A stretch of 64,000 bases of DNA. It comes from an uncultured Ignisphaera sp. (lineage in GTDB: Archaea; Thermoproteota; Thermoprotei_A; Sulfolobales; Ignisphaeraceae). Both the position numbers and the translations under genes were made by a program. This document shows, one piece after another, positions 26,430 through 36,074 of the stretch (within the stretch, counting starts at the first letter, position 1; every line of letters begins with the position of its first letter). The DNA lies in NCBI GenBank assembly GCA_938074605.1, contig CALJEI010000011.1, positions 1 to 64,000 of the forward strand, read 5' to 3'. A model generated the notes under the pieces. That model did no database searches and was not told the origin of the DNA. It saw nothing but the letters and a program-made list of their open reading frames with translations.

Positions 26430-26738
26430 ATGGCTACAAAGAATCTTCCAGAACCTGAAGCTACAGCGATGGATATACTGCTAGTCATAGATAATAGGGT
26501 TTTTACCATATACTGTGATGCTGATGAAATACTTGCATGTGAAGAGGAGAGGTGTGCTAATGAGCTATATAGTAGCTGTGTAGAGTCTTTTGTAAAGGGC
26601 AGCTACATTAAGGTTAAGCACATAGGCTATATAAGGAGTGGTAAAATAATTGTGTATACTATTGATGGAGAGAAAGTATGTCTATGTATTTGTAGAAGAG
26701 GTATAGATATTGTTTCAATATGTAATCTATATAGCTAG
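26430..26738 (+). CDS. Cys-rich hypothetical protein co-transcribed with DUF61
   Basis: 102 residues with seven cysteines in an irregular pattern (CDADEILACEEERC, then CVES and CLCICRRG). Beta-rich, no membrane segment. It follows the DUF61 stop by 1 base, so it is in the same operon. The cysteine content could bind a metal, but no standard zinc-ribbon spacing is seen. Not recognised. Confidence 0.6.
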   Translation: MATKNLPEPEATAMDILLVIDNRVFTIYCDADEILACEEERCANELYSSCVESFVKGSYIKVKHIGYIRSGKIIVYTIDGEKVCLCICRRGIDIVSICNLYS

Positions 26739-26742
26739 TAAT

Positions 26743-27429
26743 TCAGCATTCATATACTTTTTCAGGTATGATATAACCTTCATACTCAGATAAAATATGC
26801 TTTCTACCTTCAACACATATTCTCCCCCTAAATAATGGCGCATATACAACAAAACTCTCTGCTTCACCACCCTCAAAAACTGGGTCAAACCCATATATTG
26901 CAGCCCTCCTCAATATTTCCCGTATATCCTGTTCCGTTACAATTCTTCCAAGAATATCCATTGGAATACCCCAACTAGTTATTGACGTTACCATAAATTC
27001 TACACCACTTCTAATAAGTTCCATAAGATAGTGGCTCTTATCCTTCCCCCATAGAGGTGTGTAGAGCTTACACCCTAAATTTTCAGCAATATCTAAAAAC
27101 AGCATTCTCTGTGCATCACTTCCAACAACCCCTAAAATCAGATAGTCAAAGTCGTAGGTATTAATAAGCTCCTCTAACGCCCTTTTTATTCCATACTCCT
27201 CCTCCATCCTATCTCTACCATTGATTCTAATAAAGATATGTTTAAATCCCATCAATTTAGCCTGTATATGTGTATATTCAACAAATGGTCTATGAAGATA
27301 CCAAGGATGTAAAGATTTTGGTAGAAATGTTAAAAGCAATACAATATTAAAGCCTTGTAATAGTGCTAAATGGAGTGCATAGGTACTGTCTTTACCACCA
27401 CTGAAAATAGCTATAGATCTATATACCAT
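26743..27429 (-). CDS. dph6: Diphthine-ammonia ligase type ATP pyrophosphatase
   Basis: 228 residues. The PP-loop SGGKDSTYAL lies at residues 10-19, and the family's C-terminal motif GFDPVFEGGEAESFVVYAPLF is complete. Dph6 amidates diphthine on elongation factor 2 in the last step of diphthamide formation, using ATP and ammonium. The match is to the archaeal MJ0570-like branch. Converges on the Cys-rich gene with a 4-base gap. Confidence 0.85.
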   Translation of the reverse strand: MVYRSIAIFSGGKDSTYALHLALLQGFNIVLLLTFLPKSLHPWYLHRPFVEYTHIQAKLMGFKHIFIRINGRDRMEEEYGIKRALEELINTYDFDYLILGVVGSDAQRMLFLDIAENLGCKLYTPLWGKDKSHYLMELIRSGVEFMVTSITSWGIPMDILGRIVTEQDIREILRRAAIYGFDPVFEGGEAESFVVYAPLFRGRICVEGRKHILSEYEGYIIPEKVYEC

Positions 27430-27807
27430 AGCTCTTAAACCTCCATCTATTACCTTTCTACCCTTTGTGTTTCCATCAGAGGTTAGCCAATACTGGGATA
27501 TTCCATCTTGAAGAGCTCAGCCTTCTACTACCGTATTTAACTTTATGAAGGTTTATATGGTTTGATGTTATTTAGCTATTCTTTCTATTACTATTCATAT
27601 TTTGAGCATATTACTAATTGTTAGAGCTACTCTATGGAATAGAAAATCTATTGAAATACTTAGTGTAAAAACTCTTACTAAGAGCCTTAGCATGTAGAGT
27701 GTTTAGAGCAATCAAAATAACCATAAACCAATACAAGAGCTAGGCCCATATACAACCACACTAATCTCCTAGGTATCCACCCTTATCTATTAATGTTCTT
27801 TAAATAT
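27430..27807. other. Gene-free interval
   Basis: AT-rich without a supported ORF, tRNA, guide RNA or long inverted repeat. The part next to 27430 should contain the promoter of the dph6-like gene. Confidence 0.5.
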
Positions 27808-28230
27808 CTAAGGACCTTTATCCAGGAAGTAGTCTGGCTGTAGGAAAATATATTTAATACATTTCCCTAGGTCCTCTACGGAGATTGCTATATGGAGTAT
27901 TGATAGTGTAAGTACAGCTTTATTTAATGTAAATATATAAAGTAGTATCATGAGTAAGGTGAGTATTTGTGGAAATAATGCTGTTAAAATATACTTCCCC
28001 CTTTTGTCTACATTAATAATAAAGCCTATATATAGCCCTTTTATAGTAAATTTGTATCTAATTCCAAATATATTTATGGCCATTAGATGCAGTAGTTCAT
28101 GAAGAATACCAATTAACAGAAATGGCACAATTATTGTAACATAGATTAAGTGATTTATATCTAAAAGACTTGATAGCACCCAAGACAATGTAAAGCCTAG
28201 TAGGATATAGGCAGCATTTTTTAGTTTCAC
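27808..28230 (-). CDS. Small membrane metalloprotease-like protein (HExxH)
   Basis: 140 residues with about four hydrophobic segments. The zinc-ligand motif HELLH lies in IGILHELLHLMAINIFG within the second segment, followed by a short beta region and an ALFPQ sequence, as in the DUF3267/site-2-protease-like group. It is much shorter than known S2P enzymes, and the third ligand is not obvious. Peptidase activity in the membrane is inferred only. No operon partner. Confidence 0.7.
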   Translation of the reverse strand: MKLKNAAYILLGFTLSWVLSSLLDINHLIYVTIIVPFLLIGILHELLHLMAINIFGIRYKFTIKGLYIGFIINVDKRGKYILTALFPQILTLLMILLYIFTLNKAVLTLSILHIAISVEDLGKCIKYIFLQPDYFLDKGP

Positions 28231-28826
28231 TAATCCCTCACCCTATACTACTCTAATCATATTGAAAATTAGATAATGTAGTTAAACGTTATGAAAAGTA
28301 GTTGAGTAAAACATTTAGTGTTACTATAAAACCATAAGTATATCTATAAAACTTTCGGAGAAGGCTTCTTCCTTTTATATTACCTACATCCCCTTTTGCC
28401 TACTTTTGTTGCTAGACTTTTGTTGCTAGACATACCTAATATTAATGCATACAGGATCTTCTGTAGAATAGAATTTGTGTATAAGACCAGTGAACCTGAG
28501 AAGACTATATGTGTGATTTTTATCCATTGGGTATAGTAGTTTAATTACATGTTTATATGGTTAGACATTCCATGCCATTTCTTTTCCTTATACCCCATTT
28601 AATTTTATACTAGGTTTAGTGATACTCTAGATGTCTATATCTGATATTCTTAGGAAGAACCTTCATGCTAAATCTCAATGTATTTTATTTGTTCTACTTC
28701 TTTGTATTAATTTATGTATGTCTATGATTTTATATTTGGTCTTCTCATTTGTTAAAAGATAAGGTAGTTATGGGTTTAGACATTAAAATACAAAGGGCTA
28801 TAAAATATTGTTTAGTAAGAATTGTA
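28231..28826. other. Gene-free interval with a 14-bp tandem repeat
   Basis: About 600 bases without a supportable ORF. The unit acttttgttgctag is present twice in tandem (28402-28415 and 28416-28429), a simple duplication. Nothing else stands out on either strand. Confidence 0.5.
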
Positions 28827-29354
28827 TTACCATGGAACATCCTTCAGCTTTAGTAGATATGCAAAATAATTCGTTATAACATGTAATGTTAGTGTTACTA
28901 TGAGTATATATATGTATTCAAGAACGGATAGCTCTATATAGTTTAAAAGTTGTGTAATTGCTAAAGCCATAACTATAAAAGATAGCTGATCTAGAATAGG
29001 TAGCGGTTCTCCAGGTTCTAAATCAAGCCTACGCTTTATAAATGCTCCTATAAGATCTCCTAATAGAGCGCCAAAGCTAAGTGTAACCCCTCTATATAGA
29101 TAGATTTCACTTTCAACTAATACGTTCTGCACATAGCCTGTTGCCACCCCTGCTAAAAGTCCTGCAAAAAAACCTTCCCAACTCTTGCTATCACCAAAAA
29201 TTCTTTTACCATCAAATAGATGCTTGCCAAAGTCAATAGGATGTCTATCTAAATCTATCATATCTAAAATTTTTGCTGTTACTACAGGTGTTCCATTTGC
29301 TATATAAGCTGGTAATACAATCCATATTAAATTTAGTAGAGTGTTTAAACTCAT
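28827..29354 (-). CDS. carS: CDP-archaeol synthase
   Basis: 175 residues, integral membrane protein with about five segments. Conserved blocks: LPAYIANGTPV, IDFGKHLFDGKRIFGDSKSWEG, GALLGDLIGAFIKRRL and LEPGEPLPILDQL. CarS transfers CMP to digeranylgeranylglyceryl phosphate, activating it for polar head-group attachment. Two other steps of this ether-lipid pathway are in the window (egsA at 43371, GGGP synthase at 53411). Confidence 0.95.
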   Translation of the reverse strand: MSLNTLLNLIWIVLPAYIANGTPVVTAKILDMIDLDRHPIDFGKHLFDGKRIFGDSKSWEGFFAGLLAGVATGYVQNVLVESEIYLYRGVTLSFGALLGDLIGAFIKRRLDLEPGEPLPILDQLSFIVMALAITQLLNYIELSVLEYIYILIVTLTLHVITNYFAYLLKLKDVPW

Positions 29355-29444
29355 ATAGATCCCAGTTTTTCTGCGATGTCAACCCAAAAATATTTTTAAA
29401 TTCTGTTATGTTGATATAGACTTTGGTTATTAGGTGAATTTAAA

Positions 29445-30005
29445 TTGGATATAGAACATAAGCGTGTTGAAATAAGGTGGCATGGGCGTGGTGGGCAAGG
29501 GACTGTAACAGCATCGATTATACTTGCTGAGGCTGCAATATATCAAGGTAAATATGCACAGGCCTATCCTGAATTTGGTGCTGAGAGAAGAGGAGCGCCT
29601 GTAAGAGCATACACTAGAATATCTGAAGAACCTATATATTCAAGAGCCCCTATAATAAACCCTGATGTAGTAGTTATTCTAGATCCAAGCCTTGATAAAA
29701 AATTGTGTATAGAAGGCCTTAAACCTAATGGCATAGTTATACTTAATAGTGGAAGAAGTCTGGATATCCTTAGAAAGGAGTTGGGAAGTGGTGTAAAGAT
29801 AGCAAGAATTGATGCAACTAAAATAGCCCTAGAGATTATCAAAGCCCCCTTCGTCAATATGGCTATGCTTGGAGCTATAGCTAGGGTTATACCTATTGTT
29901 GATATAAAATATATTGAGGAGGCTATAAGAGAGAGTTTTAGGGCTAGAGTTGCAGAGGCAAATATACAAGCTATGAGGAGAGCATTTGAAGAGGTGGAGT
30001 TTTAG
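29445..30005 (+). CDS. porG: 2-Oxoacid:ferredoxin oxidoreductase, gamma subunit
   Basis: 186 residues. GRGGQGTVTASIILAEAA is the gamma-subunit signature, followed by YAQAYPEFGAERRGAPVRAYTR. TTG start with aggtga upstream. First gene of porGDAB, which couples oxidative decarboxylation of pyruvate or another 2-oxoacid to ferredoxin reduction and acyl-CoA formation. The substrate (pyruvate versus 2-oxoisovalerate) is not certain from sequence. Confidence 0.95.
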   Translation: MDIEHKRVEIRWHGRGGQGTVTASIILAEAAIYQGKYAQAYPEFGAERRGAPVRAYTRISEEPIYSRAPIINPDVVVILDPSLDKKLCIEGLKPNGIVILNSGRSLDILRKELGSGVKIARIDATKIALEIIKAPFVNMAMLGAIARVIPIVDIKYIEEAIRESFRARVAEANIQAMRRAFEEVEF

Positions 30006-30329
30006 ATGGGAGATAAGCCAATTATAGGATGGAAATCTATACCGCTAGGAGGAAGTATAACTGAACCTGGTAACAGTATCCAGAGACCCACTGGTGATTG
30101 GAGAGTCTTTAAACCAGTTATAAATCAGGAGAAATGTATACGCTGCCTTCTATGCTGGATCTACTGCCCAGAACCATCTATACATATAATTGATAAACCA
30201 TATAAAACATTAACGGGAAGGGAGTGGAAGTTTAGTGTTGAAGTAAATTACAGCTTCTGTAAAGGCTGTGGTATATGTGTTGAAGAGTGCCCTGTAAAAG
30301 CTATAGATTTTATTGAAGAGGTGAGGTAG
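30006..30329 (+). CDS. porD: 2-Oxoacid:ferredoxin oxidoreductase, delta (ferredoxin-like) subunit
   Basis: 107 residues. Two 4Fe-4S motifs are visible: CIRCLLCWIYCP and CKGCGICVEECP. It passes electrons from the catalytic subunits to ferredoxin. Starts immediately after porG and is followed without a gap by porA, so translation is coupled. Confidence 0.95.
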   Translation: MGDKPIIGWKSIPLGGSITEPGNSIQRPTGDWRVFKPVINQEKCIRCLLCWIYCPEPSIHIIDKPYKTLTGREWKFSVEVNYSFCKGCGICVEECPVKAIDFIEEVR

Positions 30330-31523
30330 ATGGAGAATAGTATATGGAAAAGAATACCACTAAATTCAAATTATGCTGCTGCATATGGTGCTAAAGATTC
30401 TGATGTTGATGTGGTTGCCGCCTATCCTATAACACCACAGACTCCTGCCGTTGAGAAAATAGCTGACTTTATATCCAATGGCGAGTTAAATGCCGAAATG
30501 ATTCATGTAGAAAGTGAGCATTCTGCTATGAGTGCTTGTATAGGTGCTGCCGCTGTTGGAGCTAGAACATTTACAGCTACATCAGCACAAGGCTTAGAGC
30601 TCATGCATGAGCTTCTGCATATCGCATCTGGATTAAGACTACCCATAGTTATGGCCGTAGCAAGTAGGGCTCTATCTGCACCTCTAAGTATATGGGGTGA
30701 CTACAGCGATGTTATAAATATTCGGGACACATCATGGATAATACTAATAGCATCAACTGCCCAAGAAGTCTATGACAGTATTATACAGGCCTATAAAATA
30801 GCTGAAGATCCTGATGTACTACTACCAGTTGTGGTAGCCTATGATGGATTCATGATGAGCCATACATATGAACTTGTTTACGTTGCTAAGAATCCAGAGA
30901 TATTCAGAGACTATATACCAAAGAAAGTGAATTGGACAATATTAAATGTTGAAAAACCCATTACAATGGGTGCTGTAGCAAATCCGGATTGGTACTACGA
31001 ATTCAAGTACCAGCAAGTTTTAGCCATGAAGAGGTCGTATAGTGTAATTAAGAATTCTGCTAAAGAATTTGAAAAAAGATATGGAAGAAGTTATGATACT
31101 GTAGAAGTCTATAACAATGGTGGTAAGATAGCTGTCTTAACCTATGGTGGTCTATTCGGTACAGTTGTAGAGGCTATAGATTATATGAATAAACAGGGCA
31201 CACAGATTACAGGAATTAAATTACGTTTGTTTAGACCATTTCCTTTACAGGAGATTAGGAAGGTTATAGAGGATTTAAAGATGCTAATTGTGATCGATAG
31301 GGCTATAAGCTTTGGTGCCCCAATAGAGGGGACTGTAGCTATGGAGATTAGCGCTCTACTACATAGAGAATCCATTGATATACCTATATACAGCTATATC
31401 GCAAGTATAGGTCAGAGAACTACTACAGAAGAGGATATTATTGGTATAGTTAAGGATGCTGTTAAATTATTTGAGAGTGGTAAAAGAATTTCTGAATCTA
31501 TTTATTGGGGTGTTAGAGAATGA
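30330..31523 (+). CDS. porA: 2-Oxoacid:ferredoxin oxidoreductase, alpha subunit
   Basis: 397 residues. Typical alpha-subunit features: AAYPITPQTPAVEKIADF, the HVESEHSAMSACIGAAAVGAR stretch and TSAQGLELMHELLHIASG. A pyruvate-type member is favoured by the separate four-subunit organisation. Its stop overlaps the porB start (ATGA at 31520-31523). Confidence 0.95.
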   Translation: MENSIWKRIPLNSNYAAAYGAKDSDVDVVAAYPITPQTPAVEKIADFISNGELNAEMIHVESEHSAMSACIGAAAVGARTFTATSAQGLELMHELLHIASGLRLPIVMAVASRALSAPLSIWGDYSDVINIRDTSWIILIASTAQEVYDSIIQAYKIAEDPDVLLPVVVAYDGFMMSHTYELVYVAKNPEIFRDYIPKKVNWTILNVEKPITMGAVANPDWYYEFKYQQVLAMKRSYSVIKNSAKEFEKRYGRSYDTVEVYNNGGKIAVLTYGGLFGTVVEAIDYMNKQGTQITGIKLRLFRPFPLQEIRKVIEDLKMLIVIDRAISFGAPIEGTVAMEISALLHRESIDIPIYSYIASIGQRTTTEEDIIGIVKDAVKLFESGKRISESIYWGVRE

Positions 31524-32476
31524 GTGGTAGACCCATGCACTATAGAACTGTATTTGACATACCAAGAGATGAGCTGCTGGCGCCTGGCCATGGGCTTTGT
31601 GGAGGTTGTGTTGCAGGAACTATAGTTAGGCTACTACTAAAGGTAGCAGGCCCCAACACTATAGTTGTTAATCCTACAGGTTGTGTAGAGGTTTCAACAA
31701 CAACCTTCCCCTACACATCGTGGAGAGTACCATATATCCATGTAGCATTTGAAAATGCTGCAGCTGTAGCAAGTGGTATTGAAGCTTCGATAAAAGTTCT
31801 CCAGAAAAAGAATGTTATTGATCCAAGCAAAAAAATAAATATAATAGTAATTGGTGGCGATGGCGGTACAGCTGATATAGGGTTCCAGGCTCTTAGTGGA
31901 ATGCTTGAAAGAGGCCATAAAGTAATGTATGTACTCTATGATAATGAGGCTTATATGAATACAGGTATACAGCGAAGCGGTACTACACCCCTATTTGCCT
32001 GGACAACTACAACGCCTATTGGGAAAGTGCTAAAGGGTAAAATACAGGTGAAAAAACCAGTAGCAGAAATTGTAGCTGCACATAGAGTACCATATGTAGC
32101 TACAGCAAATCCTGCATACTTCCTCGACATGATGAATAAATTTAAGAGAGGTCTGGATGTAGATGGACCTTCATTTATCCATGTTATCCAGCCATGTACC
32201 ACGGGATGGAGATATGACCCAAGGATTGGAATAAAGATAGCTAGACTTGCAACAGAGACTGCTATGTGGATCAACTGGGAGCTTGACCATGGGGAATTTA
32301 GAGTAACTGTAACTGTTCCTAAAAGAAAGCATGTTAGACATTACATAAGGGTGCAGGGTAGATTTAACCACTTAACCGATGAAGATATAGAGACCATACA
32401 AAAATATGTCGATAAAGAGGTTGAGAGAATAAATAAGCTTGTTGGTAAGGAAGTTATAGGGCCCGTTGTTGAATAG
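31520..32476 (+). CDS. porB: 2-Oxoacid:ferredoxin oxidoreductase, beta (TPP-binding) subunit
   Basis: 318 residues. The N-terminus has GHGLCGGCVAG (cluster ligands). The thiamine diphosphate motif is GGDGGTADIGFQALSGMLER, ending with YDNEAYMNTGIQRSG. Last gene of porGDAB. It ends 1 base before the convergent rad50 stop, leaving no intergenic space. Confidence 0.95.
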   Translation: MSGRPMHYRTVFDIPRDELLAPGHGLCGGCVAGTIVRLLLKVAGPNTIVVNPTGCVEVSTTTFPYTSWRVPYIHVAFENAAAVASGIEASIKVLQKKNVIDPSKKINIIVIGGDGGTADIGFQALSGMLERGHKVMYVLYDNEAYMNTGIQRSGTTPLFAWTTTTPIGKVLKGKIQVKKPVAEIVAAHRVPYVATANPAYFLDMMNKFKRGLDVDGPSFIHVIQPCTTGWRYDPRIGIKIARLATETAMWINWELDHGEFRVTVTVPKRKHVRHYIRVQGRFNHLTDEDIETIQKYVDKEVERINKLVGKEVIGPVVE

Positions 32477-34777
32477 CTAAACTACAATCTCTAACTCAAC
32501 TATTTTTTCTTGCACAATAGACCTTCCACCCACCTTACTTACATAAAATACTTTATCAGCAAGATCTATAACATCAGTATCGTGAGTAACCACTATCACC
32601 TGTGGTACTCTCTCTGACAACCTCTTTATAATTTCAAAGAGTGTTTTCCTACGAGCTGCATCTAAAAACTGTGTAGGTTCATCTAGTATAAAAAACCCTG
32701 GAAGTCTACCAAATATTGTATAGGCTGTAGCTATCCTTAACGCTATTGCAAGAGCAACCATTTCACCACCACTAAGACTCCTTACATCAAGTTCCCCACT
32801 ACCACCTTTAACCTCTATATTGAAATCTTCATCTACACTTACATTAAAGTCGTGCCCTAATTCATTTAATACTCTATTTGTATAACCTTCAATAAGCCTC
32901 CTAGCCTCTTTAGTTAAAATCTTTGCCAGCATACCATCTCTACCAAGAAGTTTATTCACCAATACGTCTACAGCTCTATGGATTTCTACAGATCTACTCA
33001 ATTCTCTAAGTTTCTCCTCAATATACTTTAGTTTATTCTCAATATCTGCTCTATGCTTACTATAGGCATCTATTTCACCATTAAGTTTAGAGAGCTCCTG
33101 GGAAACACTATTATATTTACTATTTAATTCACGATACTTTACCTCAATACCACTATAATCTACCTTTTCTGGGTCTATACCAAGTGAAAGTAATTTACTT
33201 TTAACAGTATTGAATTCCTCAATAATTTTACTAGGCTCTAGATCCTTACCTATATAGAGTTTTTTAATCAAATTCTCCTTCTCGCTATAGAGTTTCAAAA
33301 TTTCAATTGCCTTTCTCTGTAAACATTGCACTAACTTTATAGTTGAATTTTCAAATTCTGTAAAACATTCTCTAAACTCCTCAGTATATTTAATATCCGT
33401 AAGGATCCTCTGTATCCTTTGCTGAATATCATTATACTTTAATGCAGCTTTATTCATCTGATCCTCTAGCTCTGATATTTTAGATAATAATTCTGTTTTT
33501 GCTTTATCATACTTCTTTACATCATTAAGCATTCCTCTTAAGATAACTTCAATCCTATCCATATCATGGATAGCATTCCTTAACTTTTCTACATGTTTTG
33601 AAATTCTATCAATTAATTCAATTTTCAATTCTTCACCTAATTCCCTTCCACATAAGGGGCATACAGCACTATTCCTCAGCTTACCAATTGAGCTTTCATT
33701 AAATGAAGTCTCTGCCATCATAGTATGCTTAGCCCTTCTAACTTCATCAAGATACCTCTCAATAGCCTCTACCACTTCACTTTCTCTACTCCATTTCAAT
33801 TCTGTGTTTGAAATTCTCTTAAACTCTTCAGCTACACCCTTAATTCTATCATCTATGTTGTGTAACTGTTTATTTAATTCATCAATTCTTCTTTTAGCAT
33901 TACCATATATTTCAACCACAGATGTCAGTTCACCTAAATTAATTTTATTCAACTCAATACAGCGATCTCGTAATATTTTTAATTTACCTAATTCTATTGC
34001 CGTCTCCCCTACAATCTTCAACTCACTATATCTATATAGTAAATCCTTAATCCTCTCAATTAGTTTAAGTTCTGTAGATAAAGTCTGAATTTTTTTATTA
34101 AGTTCATCTCTTTCACTAATCTTCTTACTAATGATTCTATCCAACTCATGCAGCTGCCCCCTTATTTCATCACTTTGTCTTTTCAGTTCCTCAAATAGCC
34201 TTATATCACTTTCAATCTTTTTTAGATGCTCTCTTAACAACTCCTTAGCTTTTTCAATCTCATCTAGACCAAGCAACTTTAATACTATTTCCCTTCTACT
34301 ACTAGCTGTTTCATCAAGAAATGATGTCAGCTCGTTTTGCCTAGACATAATTGTATATCTTATAGAATCTGATGATGGTATTCCTAGAATCTTCTCAATA
34401 AATTCTAGAACCTTAGACACACCTGATGCTAATACCCTCCTCTTATCACCTTCAATTTCAATCAATACAGCATGCTCAGATCTAATTGAGCTTATTGTCC
34501 TCTGGATAATATATGACTTTCCACCTATATTAAGTTCAACCTCAATTAATCCATCACTTGCTCCAATTCTTAATAGGCTTCTCCTACCACCCCTAAACCC
34601 TTTTGCAGACTGAGGATTAAAGAAGAGAGCATACACCATTGAATCTATTATGGAACTCTTACCTGCACCATTAGGTCCTATGAGGGCTATTAACCCAAGT
34701 GGGAATTGCACCTCTGTATCTTCATGAGATAGAATATTCTTTATTTTAACTCTTTTAATAATAGCTATACTGCTCAT
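32477..34777 (-). CDS. rad50: DNA double-strand break repair ATPase Rad50
   Basis: 766 residues, at the short end for archaeal Rad50 (often about 850-900). Walker A GPNGAGKS at 34-41, long coiled coils at about 180-360 and 400-620, the zinc hook CPLCG (Cys 373 and 376), ABC signature LSGGE and Walker B FFILDEPTQFLD. With Mre11 it tethers and resects DNA ends. Its ATG overlaps the mre11 stop by 4 bases. The coils are balanced on both sides of the hook. Confidence 0.96.
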   Translation of the reverse strand: MSSIAIIKRVKIKNILSHEDTEVQFPLGLIALIGPNGAGKSSIIDSMVYALFFNPQSAKGFRGGRRSLLRIGASDGLIEVELNIGGKSYIIQRTISSIRSEHAVLIEIEGDKRRVLASGVSKVLEFIEKILGIPSSDSIRYTIMSRQNELTSFLDETASSRREIVLKLLGLDEIEKAKELLREHLKKIESDIRLFEELKRQSDEIRGQLHELDRIISKKISERDELNKKIQTLSTELKLIERIKDLLYRYSELKIVGETAIELGKLKILRDRCIELNKINLGELTSVVEIYGNAKRRIDELNKQLHNIDDRIKGVAEEFKRISNTELKWSRESEVVEAIERYLDEVRRAKHTMMAETSFNESSIGKLRNSAVCPLCGRELGEELKIELIDRISKHVEKLRNAIHDMDRIEVILRGMLNDVKKYDKAKTELLSKISELEDQMNKAALKYNDIQQRIQRILTDIKYTEEFRECFTEFENSTIKLVQCLQRKAIEILKLYSEKENLIKKLYIGKDLEPSKIIEEFNTVKSKLLSLGIDPEKVDYSGIEVKYRELNSKYNSVSQELSKLNGEIDAYSKHRADIENKLKYIEEKLRELSRSVEIHRAVDVLVNKLLGRDGMLAKILTKEARRLIEGYTNRVLNELGHDFNVSVDEDFNIEVKGGSGELDVRSLSGGEMVALAIALRIATAYTIFGRLPGFFILDEPTQFLDAARRKTLFEIIKRLSERVPQVIVVTHDTDVIDLADKVFYVSKVGGRSIVQEKIVELEIVV

Positions 34778-36021
34778 TTAGCTTCACCAGAAGGTGTTGG
34801 TAGAGTCTTTCCCCTTAGTAAAGTATTTGTATTCTTTCCACTAACTAAAGTCTCCACACCATTTCTATGTGAAAGGGTATTATAGGTTAGACCTGTCTCC
34901 AAAGCCTTTACCGCATCGATATTACTCTTTAAATACTGTATAATTTCATCTGCCATCTGTTTCGATGGTTCCTTCAAATATCTTAGCAACAGCTGTACAA
35001 GACCTTCATGTTTAACCAAATTTCGCACAATTTTATTTAAGTCTAAATATTCGTATACTTCACCTACCCTAATAGCACCACCCTCCACAGTACTATCATC
35101 TTCAGCTACTTTAATTCTATAATATTCTATCATACCCCTATTAACCATTTCATTAAGAATCTTCGTAATAGTCTCTACCCTCATTTTCAGCAACTCTATA
35201 GAAGCCATAGGCTTTTTACTACTACTTAACCTCTGAATACCATCAGATAGCTCCTTAGTGCATGTAGATACCTCCATACATTTTATTCTTATCCATGGTC
35301 TAACACTCTTAAGCTTAAGAAAATTAACTATAGGATTTTCTACACTCAAGTCTATGAGTGCTATATACTTGTCACAACACTCATTTTCTCTATGAACCTC
35401 AGTAGCACCTGGATATACTGCTGGTGCTCCATCTACATGTCTAAGCTCCGTTCTTATGTGGTAGTCACCTAGAGCAATATATGTAAAGCCTCTCGGTATG
35501 TGATTAAGTGATATATCTGCCTCCTCACTAGGTATACCAAGCTCCTTTAAGAGAAGATGTGCTGCAAGAATACTTCTACTACCCTCCCTAGAAATCCTAA
35601 TCACAGGTATTGAGCTCTTCATACCATAGGGCACGGCATATATTGAAACAGTAGATGAAGGATCCCCAAATACTTTATTGGATACAGAATTTATAGCAAG
35701 TAAATCCACAACCCCTAGATCCTGAAGTAAATACAGTGGCGATATAGCATGTCTCTTAGGAATATCGTGCTGACCTGCAATAATCACAACTTTTATCCCC
35801 ACATCCTTAAGCTTCTTCAACTCTCTATATGCAATTACATATGATTCTGGGGGCGGATTTGGACTATCAAAAAAATCTCCTGTGTGAAGATATATAGAGA
35901 TACGCTCCTTTAAGGCAACATCAATGGTTTCTTTAAATGCCTCATAGACATCTCTAGCCCTTGAGATAAGCCCATAGGGCATTGCACCTAAATGTGTATC
36001 ACTTACATGAAGTATAAACAT
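34774..36021 (-). CDS. mre11: DNA double-strand break repair nuclease Mre11
   Basis: 415 residues. Phosphoesterase motifs SDTHLGA, HTGDFFDSPNP, AGQHD and LGDYHI run in order, followed by a cap/C-terminal Rad50-binding part. It is a Mn-dependent 3'-5' exonuclease/endonuclease of the Mre11-Rad50 complex. It is 53 bases after herA and overlaps rad50, so the three genes form an operon. The C-terminal 40 residues are poorly conserved and basic. Confidence 0.95.
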   Translation of the reverse strand: MFILHVSDTHLGAMPYGLISRARDVYEAFKETIDVALKERISIYLHTGDFFDSPNPPPESYVIAYRELKKLKDVGIKVVIIAGQHDIPKRHAISPLYLLQDLGVVDLLAINSVSNKVFGDPSSTVSIYAVPYGMKSSIPVIRISREGSRSILAAHLLLKELGIPSEEADISLNHIPRGFTYIALGDYHIRTELRHVDGAPAVYPGATEVHRENECCDKYIALIDLSVENPIVNFLKLKSVRPWIRIKCMEVSTCTKELSDGIQRLSSSKKPMASIELLKMRVETITKILNEMVNRGMIEYYRIKVAEDDSTVEGGAIRVGEVYEYLDLNKIVRNLVKHEGLVQLLLRYLKEPSKQMADEIIQYLKSNIDAVKALETGLTYNTLSHRNGVETLVSGKNTNTLLRGKTLPTPSGEAK

Positions 36022-36074
36022 TGAGAGTCCTCCAGATACTAATCTTCTTTTTAAGTACTAATATACATATAGAT

